64,000 nt of DNA from Lachnospiraceae bacterium (GTDB lineage: Bacteria > Bacillota > Clostridia > Lachnospirales > Lachnospiraceae), in assembly GCA_015056815.1 (NCBI GenBank), contig SVFN01000015.1, positions 37,615-101,614 of the forward strand, in the 5' to 3' direction. The first letter of the stretch is position 1, and each line of letters begins with the position of its first letter. Below, piece after piece: positions 53,615-62,514 of this stretch. A model generated the notes under the pieces. It had not been told where the DNA came from. It searched no databases and was given only the letters and a program-made list of their open reading frames with translations. The position numbers and the translations under genes are program-made.

Positions 53615-54727
53615 TCAGGGTATCTCAACGCCGCCCCACTCTACCACACAAAAACCGCACCTTTCAGGCGTCTCGAGTTTCTGCGGTGTGACGTTCACCG
53701 GCTGCTTCAGCCCTTTATAGAACATGCATACACGGATCAGGCTGTCGGGTTTCGGCACGATGTCCAGTGACATATTCGCATCAATCTCTTCCTCAGAAGC
53801 AAACCGGATGTAATTGTACGGATTCTGTCCCAGGATCGGAAGATAATAAATGATAAATTCCTCTGCCTCCTTTTCGGACAGTCCCAGGATGGCAAGTTTT
53901 TCTTCTAAAAAGGATGTGATATCCTCTCCCTTTACCACAAAACCTTCTTCCTCCATCCGGCAGGGATTTTTTGCCGCACTCTCATAATAGAGTGAATACA
54001 GCTCTCTTCCGGTCCTGCTGTCTTTTAATGTGCCGTCCGGTTTTGCACTGACCTGCCATTTGTCCCGGTAATCCGGGTAAGAAAAGATCAGCCTGTCAGG
54101 CTCTGTGAGTGTGACGCTCACGTTCTGTGTTTTTTGCGGATATAAATAGATCACCGGTTTTTTCACAATATTTACAAACGGATCAACAATGCTGTCACAT
54201 TTTTTTACCGTTACCTTACAGAAAAGTTTTTTACCGTGAACAACCGCATAGATCCCGGTCTGACCCTCTTTTATGGCGCGTACCATCCCGTTCTCGTTTA
54301 CCACGGCAATTTCTTTGTTTTTGGATTTCCATTTTACCGGATGCTTGCAGCCTTTCACTTTCAGCCGGCCGATCCGGGCGGGCTCCATCTGAAGGCTGGT
54401 CCGGTTCAGACGGAAATGTTCCACAACAACTCTGCACCGGTATGTTCCTTCCGGCGTCCGCGCCGTGATCATTACCGTGCCAGTCCTTTTTGCGGTTATG
54501 TTTCCTTTCGCATCAACGCAGACGATCCTTTCTTTATCCGAAGACCATGCCGCCACAGTCTGAAGCCCTTTTAACTGCAGTGAAATGCTCTCCCCTTTTT
54601 GCAAAACGATCGTCTTGCCCGTCATCTTTACCGTTCTCGCATCCGCACGAAAAACCGGTAAAATGATCAGTAACACAGTAAGTACCGCTATGACAGCGAT
54701 CCTGCTTTTTATCCCCTGTCTCTTCAT
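53615..54727 (-). CDS. Secreted protein with two BIG2-like domains and a KPVIYLYP domain
   Basis: A 370-aa exported protein. The signal peptide (about 1-30) is followed by two Ig-like BIG2 domains (about 32-100, AAWSSDKERIVCVDAKGNIT; about 105-175, VKWKSKNKEIAVVNENGMVR). A conserved C-terminal domain begins with KPVIYLYPQKTQNVSVTL and includes SYPDYRDKWQVSA and ILGQNPYNYIRF. I have seen this last domain on bacterial surface proteins but know of no function. It is a single gene with AGGG-type RBS before ATG. Confidence 0.75.
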   Translation of the reverse strand: MKRQGIKSRIAVIAVLTVLLIILPVFRADARTVKMTGKTIVLQKGESISLQLKGLQTVAAWSSDKERIVCVDAKGNITAKRTGTVMITARTPEGTYRCRVVVEHFRLNRTSLQMEPARIGRLKVKGCKHPVKWKSKNKEIAVVNENGMVRAIKEGQTGIYAVVHGKKLFCKVTVKKCDSIVDPFVNIVKKPVIYLYPQKTQNVSVTLTEPDRLIFSYPDYRDKWQVSAKPDGTLKDSRTGRELYSLYYESAAKNPCRMEEEGFVVKGEDITSFLEEKLAILGLSEKEAEEFIIYYLPILGQNPYNYIRFASEEEIDANMSLDIVPKPDSLIRVCMFYKGLKQPVNVTPQKLETPERCGFCVVEWGGVEIP

Positions 54728-54935
54728 TTCCCGTTCCCCCTTCCCGGTTTGTCTTTGTCTCCTGTATATTTATAGAATAGCACAAAACAGCATTTTTTCC
54801 ACGTTTTTTTACGCGCTTTTTTCCAACGGACAGCCCCCTGTCCGCATATCCGGCATACAACACGGTTTTTACTTCGCGTCAGGAGGCTTCGCTGCCATTC
54901 TCTACCTGTTTGTTCACTCTGTCCGTATTGATTTC

Positions 54936-56102
54936 CTACGGCTCATCGTCCTGCATCTGCTGTGCGACCGGGATCCCGTTAAGGACAACCGTACGGTCTG
55001 TCGCCGAGTTTGTGCAGTTATTGTTCGCACTGCCGGTGCAGCCGCAGCCAGTGTTGTTGTTCGTACATCCTCCGGTGTTGCCGCAGCCCGCGCTGTTGTT
55101 TGTACATCCTCCGGTGTTGCCGCAGCCCGCGCTGTTGTTTGTACATCCTCCGGTGTTGCCGCGACTTGCCGTATTACTGCTGTTTGCGCACCCGCTATTA
55201 CCGGTGTTTGCGCAGCCGCAGTTTCCGCCACCGCCGCACTGGTTGCACCCGCACTGTCCGTTTCCGGGCGGCACGCTCAGATCTAAAGGTTTGATCTCCA
55301 GCTCCAGAAGATCACCCTCCACAAAACACATACAGGCTGTATTATCCGGCGTGACAATATTACCCTTGGGTACCTCGATCCTTCCCTGACTTGTCACCTG
55401 ATATCCCGCATAGTACAAACTCTGCAGGATCATGGTCAGTCCTACAGTGGCGGTGCTGTCATCCGTATTGAAATCAAGGATCTTCGCCATCTGATAGAGG
55501 TTCAGACCCTGACGCGGCATATTGTTTTCTGCGGAAAAGCTGATCTCGTTGATAACAGGAGTCGGTGCAGCTGCGGTGGTATCATAGGAAAGACCATAAG
55601 GAGCGAACACTTCCAGTTCCACGGAAGCCGGATTGGTATCCTCATCATAGGTCGGAGCCGTCGTGTCGGACGGCAGATAGACCGCAGTGGGATAGATCGT
55701 ATCAACCGGACGGCCGGTGTCATCATAAAGATTCATGATAAACTGAACCGTGATATCGGTAAGCGTCACGACATAACAGTTTGGCTGTCCAGCGAGCTGC
55801 TCAACAGAAACCGCGTCCGTTCCGTATTCATAGGTTGCATCCAGCACTTTGATGTCCGCATTTGTAACCGTCGGATAAGTCGTCTGTATTTCAACGCCGA
55901 GATCAAAGGTCGTACAGAGATTAATGCCAATCTCGTCATAAATAAGCGGTGCATACAGACTTAAAAGGTCCGGTTCCCCGCAGACCGGATTGGCACAGAT
56001 ATTCACTAAGCCGGTATTGCAGTTACAGTTTCCGCCCTGATTTATACTCTGCACCATATTGCTGACGATCCTGGTGCCTGCTTTACACTTGCAGATTCCC
56101 AT
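54936..56102 (-). CDS. Cys/Asn/Gly-repeat protein, possibly structural
   Basis: A 388-aa protein with no signal peptide. The N-terminal 35 residues are Cys-rich (GICKCKAGTR). A central beta-rich domain (about 50-290) is followed by a C-terminal tail of 13-residue repeats such as NTGGCTNNSAGCG. Dense cysteines with Asn and Gly recall spore-coat or exosporium proteins, but I cannot assign a family. The start is uncertain (56102 or 56153; neither has a strong RBS). It is divergent from the coiled-coil gene at 56319. Confidence 0.65.
   Translation of the reverse strand: MGICKCKAGTRIVSNMVQSINQGGNCNCNTGLVNICANPVCGEPDLLSLYAPLIYDEIGINLCTTFDLGVEIQTTYPTVTNADIKVLDATYEYGTDAVSVEQLAGQPNCYVVTLTDITVQFIMNLYDDTGRPVDTIYPTAVYLPSDTTAPTYDEDTNPASVELEVFAPYGLSYDTTAAAPTPVINEISFSAENNMPRQGLNLYQMAKILDFNTDDSTATVGLTMILQSLYYAGYQVTSQGRIEVPKGNIVTPDNTACMCFVEGDLLELEIKPLDLSVPPGNGQCGCNQCGGGGNCGCANTGNSGCANSSNTASRGNTGGCTNNSAGCGNTGGCTNNSAGCGNTGGCTNNNTGCGCTGSANNNCTNSATDRTVVLNGIPVAQQMQDDEP
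55063..55162. repeat. 39-bp tandem repeat in the Cys-rich gene
   Basis: Two perfect or near-perfect 39-base units (starts 55063 and 55102) and a partial third (55141) encode 13-residue Asn/Thr/Gly/Cys repeats. The unit length keeps the frame, so copy number may vary between strains. Confidence 0.9.
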
Positions 56103-56318
56103 AGCATATTTTCCGGTATCTATCCGGAATATCCCGTAAACAATTCCGGTCATTCCGAATAGCTACTGTTTCCTTTCTTTTTCTTTAATTCATTTTATGT
56201 TCTGATTCCGGAAACGTGACCATATACTGAAACGGTAGAAACCTCTCTTTTCCCGGCGTGACTCAAACGTTCAAACGGTTCGCTTCAGACTCAAAAACAG
56301 CAGGAGGACAGAACAGAT

Positions 56319-57218
56319 ATGGGAATGATCTATGAAACAGCAAAAGAGCACGGACTGGCTCTGTTTCCGTCCGGACACAGGATCATCTGCTGCGACAGGA
56401 CGGGTACGAGATTCGGCAGACCTGTCCTGCTCGATGATGATTATGCCAGTCAGCTGAACAGCATCCTTTTTGAACAGACGCTCTATTATGTCTATCAGAA
56501 TACGCAAAGAGAACTGATCTTAAAAAATATTACCTCCGGCGAAACACTTCTGAAGATCGCGCATGACTATTCTCCCGATCTGCCACGTCTCACAGCTTTG
56601 GGAAACCGGCTTCTTTTGTTTTGCATGGTAAGAGAAACCGTTCCCGCTTCAAGCCGTCTTTTGTGCTTTCAACCTTTTACCGGAAAAAAAGAGCTGGAAA
56701 TATGCGGCCGTCTTCCACTGACTGCAGGTTATTCGTTCTGTCTCTGCGATCAGTTCCTGTTTCTTGCAGTTTCCGGAAAAGTGCCTAGATCCTCCGCCTG
56801 TCCTTCGTTTCTGCCTGAAAGTCCCTGTGAATTGTTTGGAATATCTGCGGACTTAAAGATCTTTTCTTTGTCAGAGCAGTTCCTGAAGACAGAGAGTGCA
56901 CATCAGACAGAGATCGAACAGCTGAAAGCCTCCCGGCATGACGAACTGGAACAGTTAAAGTCTTCTTTTGAACTCTCACAAAAGCTGGCGGAAAGAAAAT
57001 ATGCTCTGGAATCAGAAAAAAGGAAACAGGAGCTGGAACTTATGAAACAGACCGCGCAGGCAGAACTGGACCGTTCAAAGCAGGATGCCGAACTGATAAA
57101 GGCTCAGCTCGACAGTGCTGTCCGTCAGTATCAGGAGCTGATGGACGTTGCCTCAAAATACCGCGAAGAAGCAGCCAAATGGCATCGCAGATGTATGAAA
57201 CGCCGGACGGACTCCTGA
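56319..57218 (+). CDS. Protein with beta-rich N-terminus and long coiled coil
   Basis: A 299-aa protein on the plus strand. Residues about 1-185 look beta-propeller-like (short strands such as LPRLTALGNRLLLFCMV and RLLCFQPFTGKKELEICG). About 190-290 is a charged heptad-rich coiled coil (QKLAERKYALESEKRKQELE). Membrane segments are absent. The ATG follows an ACAGCAGGAGGACAGAAC-type RBS. I do not recognise the family; it is next to the Cys-rich gene but transcribed divergently. Confidence 0.7.
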   Translation: MGMIYETAKEHGLALFPSGHRIICCDRTGTRFGRPVLLDDDYASQLNSILFEQTLYYVYQNTQRELILKNITSGETLLKIAHDYSPDLPRLTALGNRLLLFCMVRETVPASSRLLCFQPFTGKKELEICGRLPLTAGYSFCLCDQFLFLAVSGKVPRSSACPSFLPESPCELFGISADLKIFSLSEQFLKTESAHQTEIEQLKASRHDELEQLKSSFELSQKLAERKYALESEKRKQELELMKQTAQAELDRSKQDAELIKAQLDSAVRQYQELMDVASKYREEAAKWHRRCMKRRTDS

Positions 57219-57240
57219 ATTAATTAACTGATCGCGCAAA

Positions 57241-57267
57241 AAAGGAGGGCATTGTGTGCCCTCCTTT
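57241..57267. terminator. Bidirectional terminator
   Basis: A perfect 11-bp stem AAAGGAGGGCA / TGCCCTCCTTT with a 5-base loop lies between the convergent coiled-coil and EF-hand-like genes. Confidence 0.85.
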
Positions 57268-57289
57268 CACTTCGCCATTCTTTCGATCG

Positions 57290-58624
57290 CTATGCCTGAT
57301 ACGCCGCCAGCATTTTTCTGCGTATAAACTGCCGTTCCACACTCTGCTCCAACAGTTCCCTGTGTTCCGTTTTCCGTTTTTCGAACTGTTCCTCCAGAAG
57401 TTTCTGCTGCTCTCTTCTCCGGATCTGACGTGCCTCCTCTTCGCGGCGCCTTTCATTGCGCTTTTCATTTTGTCTGTTTTTCTGTCTTTGATCGGAACGG
57501 TCATTTTGCTGCATCCGGATCTTCTCAAACATGCGGTCAGGCTCTTCCTCTTTTTGCAAACCGTCCTCTCTCTGCACGTTCATCATCCTGCCTTCCTCAC
57601 CGTGGATTGCCAGATCCACATGCTGGATTGTCCCGACGCCTCCGCTTTCTTTTAAGAAAATTCCGGTGGAGCGCACCACACCGTTTCGGTTGCCGTCCAT
57701 TGTCTTCATGGTAAATTCGGTACCCTGCTCGCCGAGATAGATTGCTCCCACATCCGCCTGTTTCAGATCCATCAGGATATCTTCGCCGTTCTCCGCCTTA
57801 CACCAGACCTTCAGCCTCCTAAAGACGGCATCATTCTCATCGATCCAACCGTTGCCGTCTTCGTCATATTCCCTAAGATCCGCAAAGCCGTCGCCGGACT
57901 TTGCGCCGAACAATTCATTCCCGTCATTGATCCTTCCGTCTCCGTTTTTATCCAGCGCCAGAAATCCGCTGCCGCTTCCCAACATGGAAACGTCATCCTC
58001 TTTTCCGTCTGCGTCCAGATCAAACCGGAAGGTCTGATCTGCGATCTTTGTCACATGAGAGCTTACATTGATCACAAGCGGATCGGCAAGCAGATTCTGA
58101 AGGATCGGAATCTGTATATCGGTATATTCCATATAACTCCGGCTCATCTGAAGCTCCACTCCGAAATCAATACACCTGCCGTCTTCTGTCTTTGCATATC
58201 CCTTTGCTGCAAATCCTGTATACTCATACTCCTCAAAGGTCACCATTCTCTGCGTCATCATCGCGGCCGCGGAGGATGAAGACGCGATACCCGATTGATT
58301 TGCGAAAACCACTGTACTGCCGGATGTTCTGTTTCCGGCTCCTGCCATACGCTCCATCAGGGTCTTTAAGATCCTGCTTCGTATTTCATTCCAGTTGACC
58401 GGCTCCTCTTTCGTCTGTATCCCGGGCACGCTGTTTACGCTCTTTGGTTTTTCATAATTAAGATTCCAGTTTTCTCCGGACAGATTATCTTTTCCGCTTA
58501 AATAGGTATCGCTTCTGAAACTCTGTCTGAATTCTTTCACCGTTTCCTGTCCGGTTCCCGAATCTTTCTTGCGGACATACTCTCTCTGTGCTGTCATACA
58601 TACATTACTTTCTGTAATTCTCAT
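57290..58624 (-). CDS. EF-hand-like repeat protein of unknown function
   Basis: A 444-aa protein without a clear signal peptide. Residues about 195-290 hold calcium-loop repeats: DLDADGKEDD, ALDKNGDGRINDGNELFG, and EYDEDGNGWIDENDAVF. These match the Asp-x-Asn/Asp-x-Asp-Gly loops seen in EF-hand and dockerin-like segments of secreted proteins. The C-terminal 90 residues are a strongly basic coiled coil (NEKRNERRREEEARQIRRRE). ATG 58624 has AAAGGAGG upstream. The mix suggests an intracellular or type-I-like exported scaffold; which one is not clear. Confidence 0.75.
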   Translation of the reverse strand: MRITESNVCMTAQREYVRKKDSGTGQETVKEFRQSFRSDTYLSGKDNLSGENWNLNYEKPKSVNSVPGIQTKEEPVNWNEIRSRILKTLMERMAGAGNRTSGSTVVFANQSGIASSSSAAAMMTQRMVTFEEYEYTGFAAKGYAKTEDGRCIDFGVELQMSRSYMEYTDIQIPILQNLLADPLVINVSSHVTKIADQTFRFDLDADGKEDDVSMLGSGSGFLALDKNGDGRINDGNELFGAKSGDGFADLREYDEDGNGWIDENDAVFRRLKVWCKAENGEDILMDLKQADVGAIYLGEQGTEFTMKTMDGNRNGVVRSTGIFLKESGGVGTIQHVDLAIHGEEGRMMNVQREDGLQKEEEPDRMFEKIRMQQNDRSDQRQKNRQNEKRNERRREEEARQIRRREQQKLLEEQFEKRKTEHRELLEQSVERQFIRRKMLAAYQA

Positions 58625-58658
58625 ACTTGCCTCCTTTTGATCAAGAACAAAGTGTCCT

Positions 58659-58690
58659 CCCCGCATGAATGCACATTCCCGCGGGGCTTT
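58659..58690 (-). promoter_or_regulatory. Leader hairpin before the EF-hand-like gene
   Basis: The stem CCCCGC / GCGGGG with an inner GAATG / CATTC pair contains GGGAATGTGC. It lies about 35 bases before ATG 58624. It resembles the 28751-28783 hairpin. The rest of the 58625-58890 gap shows nothing I can name. Confidence 0.45.
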
Positions 58691-58890
58691 TTTATAGGAA
58701 CCCAAAATTTCCTATAAAAAAAACAACTTTTTTATACGAAGAAAATCTCCGCATAAACAGTTGCTCTCCTTAGCCTGTATTCAATTGTTGCGTTCCTTCG
58801 CTTTGTCCGTCCTTGGGCCTTTGGTATCTTAACACGTATCTTACATTTTTTATATCGGCTGTTTTTCCCGATTCATTACCTCCTTATAGC

Positions 58891-58921
58891 AAAAACCCTG
58901 CAGATTGCTCCACAGGGTTTT
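58891..58921 (-). terminator. Terminator after the sodium-dependent transporter gene
   Basis: The stem AAACCCTG / CAGGGTTT is followed by TT on the minus strand, 8 bases after the stop. Confidence 0.8.
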
Positions 58922-58928
58922 ACTCTTA

Positions 58929-60320
58929 TCAGATCACACCGATCGACATCAAAAACAAAATGCCGATCAGTACCGGGGCTACAAATTTTACCATCACGAT
59001 AAACAGCCCTTTTCTTCTGAAATGCTCTCCGTTTTTCGTACATTCCTCAATGACGCTGTCCGGCTTCAATACCCAGCCGATCAGAATGCAGGTCGCGAAT
59101 GCAATGACAGGCATCAGAATATAATTACTGATATAATCCAGGATATCCAGGATCTGTCCGGTAGAACCATTGGGCAGTTTCACTTCAAAGTACAGTTTGT
59201 TATATCCCAGACAGACCGCCACACCAATGACCAGAGCCGCTACTGTCTCGGCGATCACCGCATTCTTTCTGGTCATCCCAAACTCATCGATCAGACTCGA
59301 AACCACTGCCTCAAGGACAGACATCCCACTCGTCACTGCAGCAAAAAGCACCATCGCAAAGAACAGTGTACCGACTACATCTCCCACAACCCCCATCTCC
59401 GCAAAAATCTTCGGAAGGGATATAAACATCAGGGAAGGTCCTGCTGACATGCCATCTTTTCCCATGAACACGAATACGGCCGGAATGATCATGACACCGG
59501 CCAGGAAAGCAACGGCTGTATCAAAAAACTCAATATGATTGATGGATTTTACAAGATTCGCATCATCCGGCACATAAGAGCCGTAGGCGATCATGATACC
59601 CATCGCGATGCTGAGACTGAAGAAGAGCTGTCCCAGAGCATCCATCACAATATAGAAAAACTCTCTGACACCGACGCCCTCCAGACTCGGGATCAGATAA
59701 ACCTTCATTCCTTCCAGACCACTGACTGTCACACCGTCCTCACCGGTATGATGGATCGTCATGGAAAAGATCGCAATCCCTACGACCAGCACCAAAAGGA
59801 TCGGCATAATGATCCTGGCCGAGCGCTCGATCCCGCCGCTTACTCCCATAAAAATGATGACCGCACAGGCCAACAGAAAAATGATCATATAGACGATCGG
59901 CTGCGTCGTCCCTGTAATAAATCCGGTAAAATAATCATCAGTGGCCGCTGCCTTTCCCTGTCCGGTCAGAAACGCCACAAAATACTTGATCACCCAGCCG
60001 CCGATCGCGCAGTAATACGGCATGATCATAAACGGTACCAGGCAGGAAAAAATTCCGATCCATTTCCATTTCTTTTTTAACCTGCCATATGCTGTCAAAG
60101 GGCTCTGCTTTGTCTTGCGCCCGATAGCCACCTCCGCTGTGAGAAGTGCAAAACCAAATGTCAGTGCCAATATCAGATAAATGACTAAAAATAATCCTCC
60201 TCCGTCTCTTGCGGCAAGATACGGAAATCTCCAGATATTCCCCAGACCTACCGCACTTCCTGCTGCCGCCAGCACAAATCCCAGCGATCCCTTAAATGAA
60301 CCTCTCTCTTTGTTTTCCAT
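58929..60320 (-). CDS. Neurotransmitter:sodium symporter-family transporter
   Basis: A 463-aa sodium-coupled amino-acid-type transporter (NSS/SNF family, LeuT-like fold). The first helix carries the typical AAAGSAVGLGNIWRFPYLA, including the sodium-site residues. About 11-12 helices follow. ATG 60320 has AAGGAG upstream and gives the standard family N-terminus; the open frame extends 41 codons further but without RBS. The probable substrate is an amino acid. Confidence 0.92.
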   Translation of the reverse strand: MENKERGSFKGSLGFVLAAAGSAVGLGNIWRFPYLAARDGGGLFLVIYLILALTFGFALLTAEVAIGRKTKQSPLTAYGRLKKKWKWIGIFSCLVPFMIMPYYCAIGGWVIKYFVAFLTGQGKAAATDDYFTGFITGTTQPIVYMIIFLLACAVIIFMGVSGGIERSARIIMPILLVLVVGIAIFSMTIHHTGEDGVTVSGLEGMKVYLIPSLEGVGVREFFYIVMDALGQLFFSLSIAMGIMIAYGSYVPDDANLVKSINHIEFFDTAVAFLAGVMIIPAVFVFMGKDGMSAGPSLMFISLPKIFAEMGVVGDVVGTLFFAMVLFAAVTSGMSVLEAVVSSLIDEFGMTRKNAVIAETVAALVIGVAVCLGYNKLYFEVKLPNGSTGQILDILDYISNYILMPVIAFATCILIGWVLKPDSVIEECTKNGEHFRRKGLFIVMVKFVAPVLIGILFLMSIGVI

Positions 60321-60402
60321 AATGTACTCCTTGTTGTAATGATTTCTATATTGATTCACCCTCTCCATCCGGTGAGCAATATCAAAAAGTTTTGCTATCA
60401 GC

Positions 60403-61521
60403 TCATAAGAACCGCATTTGCTTGGCGAATCTCTCCGTAACATCTGATTTCAGGAAAATGTAGAATCGCGCTTCTTTATCCACGACATAAAAGACAAATT
60501 TCTTATAATAAACCGCTCCGTCGATCCTGCAGGAAATGATCACCTCATAAGGCTCCTTTTCTTCAAGCCGCTGTTCCACAACTTCCAGTGTCAGTGCTTT
60601 GGAGATCTCCTTTTTCTCATCTTCCTCTCCGCAAAGCACCGGGGTAACCTGTTCGTTAATAAATTCTTCATAGAGTCCGTAACGGCTCTTGGGAAACAGG
60701 CTTCCCTTGGCTCCCTGTGCTTTCTCTCCGATCACGACCCCGTATTCATTCCCGACAAGATACGTGATCATATCATACTGATCCACAAGAGCTTTTTTCA
60801 AAACCGTATCGTTGACCATCTCTGTATTATAGTTCTGTTCTGTGATAAATGCGACAACTTCATCTGTACCCGGCTGGGCCGCAAGCGCAGCATGCATCCG
60901 GACAAAACAGTATCTTCCGGACTTTCTTCTGACAAAATTCACTTCCGTGGCACTCGTATGCCCTGCCCTGTAATGGGCAAGAAGACCGTCTCTGCTGAAC
61001 AGTCCCGGTGTAATCTCGTTTTTGCCCCGGATCAGAAGACTGGGCAGTCTGCTCAACATCAGATCCGTATAGCTTTGTGCGATCAGATCACTGGCGTACA
61101 GATCCTGTCCTCCCCTGTCCTCGATAAGATCTTTTGTCAGATTCACGCGAAAGACTGTCAGAGAATCCTGCGTCAGAGCATCCAGATTGTTTTTCATTTC
61201 TGCGTACAGCGAATTCAGCTTTCTCTCACTGTCCCGAATCTTTCGCACGATAAAAAACATGATGGAAAACATGACGAACACATAAATACTGCCGCCAAAC
61301 AGGATCGCTGCCACCACAATATCCGGCCTGCGGAAGATCCCGACAAACAGATATCCCAGAAAAAACAACATCAGAAAGAAAAACGGAACGGACAATATTT
61401 TTTTCGTTTCCGCCATGCTCTCAATCTTCCCGGTACTTTTCATAAATTTATAATACCGTATGATATTAAATAACAGGATCGCACTTCCGGCAAATATTAA
61501 AAAACAGATAAATCCTCGCAT
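60403..61521 (-). CDS. Membrane sensor protein lacking an output domain
   Basis: A 372-aa protein with three membrane helices (about 3-20, 42-62, 70-95), a short coiled coil, and a PAS-like or sensor domain (about 110-365) that resembles the input half of Lachnospiraceae GGDEF and histidine-kinase proteins. It stops at LKSDVTERFAKQMRFL, just where such proteins continue into an effector. No GGDEF, EAL or kinase motif is present. ATG 61521 (MRGF) has GGAGG 6 bases upstream; ATG 61554 lacks a good RBS. It ends 82 bases before the transporter gene, and both could be cotranscribed. Confidence 0.7.
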   Translation of the reverse strand: MRGFICFLIFAGSAILLFNIIRYYKFMKSTGKIESMAETKKILSVPFFFLMLFFLGYLFVGIFRRPDIVVAAILFGGSIYVFVMFSIMFFIVRKIRDSERKLNSLYAEMKNNLDALTQDSLTVFRVNLTKDLIEDRGGQDLYASDLIAQSYTDLMLSRLPSLLIRGKNEITPGLFSRDGLLAHYRAGHTSATEVNFVRRKSGRYCFVRMHAALAAQPGTDEVVAFITEQNYNTEMVNDTVLKKALVDQYDMITYLVGNEYGVVIGEKAQGAKGSLFPKSRYGLYEEFINEQVTPVLCGEEDEKKEISKALTLEVVEQRLEEKEPYEVIISCRIDGAVYYKKFVFYVVDKEARFYIFLKSDVTERFAKQMRFL

Positions 61522-61642
61522 GCCTTTCCTCCGCCTCTTGCTGTCAACATCCATTCACTATCAGCTGTCTCTTCTTTGCAACAGCTTAACCCATTATCAT
61601 TTTACCGAATAACAGGACATTTTTCAATGAAAAACCACAAGA

Positions 61643-62278
61643 TCAGACACCTTTCTTTTTACAGATGTCTTTCAGACAGCATTTATCGCAATAGGGCGTC
61701 GTCCTTGCCGTACATATTTCTCTTCCATGCAGCACCAGCCTGTGGCAAAAATCATTTCCTTTCTGTGGCGGAATGATCTTCCAGAGCGCCATTTCAACTT
61801 TTTTCGGTTCCCTGATCCCGTCCACCAGTCCGATCCTGTTACAGAGTCTGATACAGTGGGTATCCGTAACGATGGCCGGTTTTCCAAACACATCTCCCAT
61901 GATCAGATTCGCACTTTTGCGCCCGACGCCCGGTAGCTTTAATAATTCCTCAAAATCATCCGGCACCTTACTGTCATACTCATCCCGCAGCATTTTCATG
62001 CAGGCGCTTATATCCCTTGCTTTACTGTTTCCCAGACCGCAGGGGTGCACGATCTTTTCGATCTCATCGACTTTTGCCTCTGCCAGAGAACGGATATCCG
62101 GAAATTTTTCGTATAATTTTTCCACGACCACATTTACTCTGGCATCGGTGCATTGTGCTGCAAGCCGCACACTGACCAACAGTTTCCATGCATCATCATA
62201 CTCTAATGTGCAGCCGGCATCCGGATATTCTTCCTCCAACCGTTTTATTACCTCAAGAGCCAGTTCTCTTTTTCTCAT
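61643..62278 (-). CDS. nth: Endonuclease III
   Basis: A 211-aa base-excision glycosylase/AP lyase. The helix-hairpin-helix LKLPGVGRKSANLIMGDVF contains the catalytic Lys, and the catalytic Asp is in TDTHCIRLCNR. The C-terminal iron-sulfur loop is CTARTTPYCDKCCLKDIC; cysteine spacing is x7-x2-x5, one residue longer than the usual x6-x2-x5 in the first gap. ATG 62278 has GAAGGAG upstream and gives the normal family length. Confidence 0.93.
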   Translation of the reverse strand: MRKRELALEVIKRLEEEYPDAGCTLEYDDAWKLLVSVRLAAQCTDARVNVVVEKLYEKFPDIRSLAEAKVDEIEKIVHPCGLGNSKARDISACMKMLRDEYDSKVPDDFEELLKLPGVGRKSANLIMGDVFGKPAIVTDTHCIRLCNRIGLVDGIREPKKVEMALWKIIPPQKGNDFCHRLVLHGREICTARTTPYCDKCCLKDICKKKGV

Positions 62279-62322
62279 AAATGTCTCCTTCTTTCTGACG
62301 ACACAAACAATGGGCATCTGTT

Positions 62323-62429
62323 CTATGTCACGAAAACCTCCCGGACAGGATCCTTCGAACCGAAACAATCCGACGCCGGTGCATCTTCTTTTACCGGATC
62401 CGGCACCGTAAACGTTTCCGATCGCCATA
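62323..62429 (-). pseudogene. 3' exon tail of a gene interrupted by the group II intron
   Basis: Directly after the intron's 3' end, one frame reads 35 residues ending in a TAG (62325-62323): it contains SETFTVPDPVKEDAPASD and ends KDPVREVFVT. Codon choice is normal, and no start or RBS precedes it, so it looks like the C-terminus of an interrupted gene. Its 5' part would lie beyond position 64000. The frame and exact splice junction are inferred. Confidence 0.45.
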
Positions 62430-62511
62430 ATCGAGTAGGAGGGAAAATTAGATAAATTTTCCCGACCTCTCACACCACCGTGCGTACCGTTCGGTACACG
62501 GCGGTTCAATC
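62430..62511 (-). ncRNA. Group II intron domains V and VI
   Basis: Domain V hairpin is at 62506-62474 on the minus strand (AACCGCCGTG ... CACGGTGGT around a GAAC-type loop), followed by GTGAGAGGT and the domain VI hairpin GGGAAAATTT / AATTTTCCC (62463-62441). The 3' end, near CTACTCGAT, is at about 62430. Confidence 0.8.
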
Positions 62512-62514
62512 AAC

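Noticed and set aside
55063..55162. CRISPR-like 39-bp repeats
   Set aside because: They are tandem with no unique spacers and encode a regular peptide repeat in frame.
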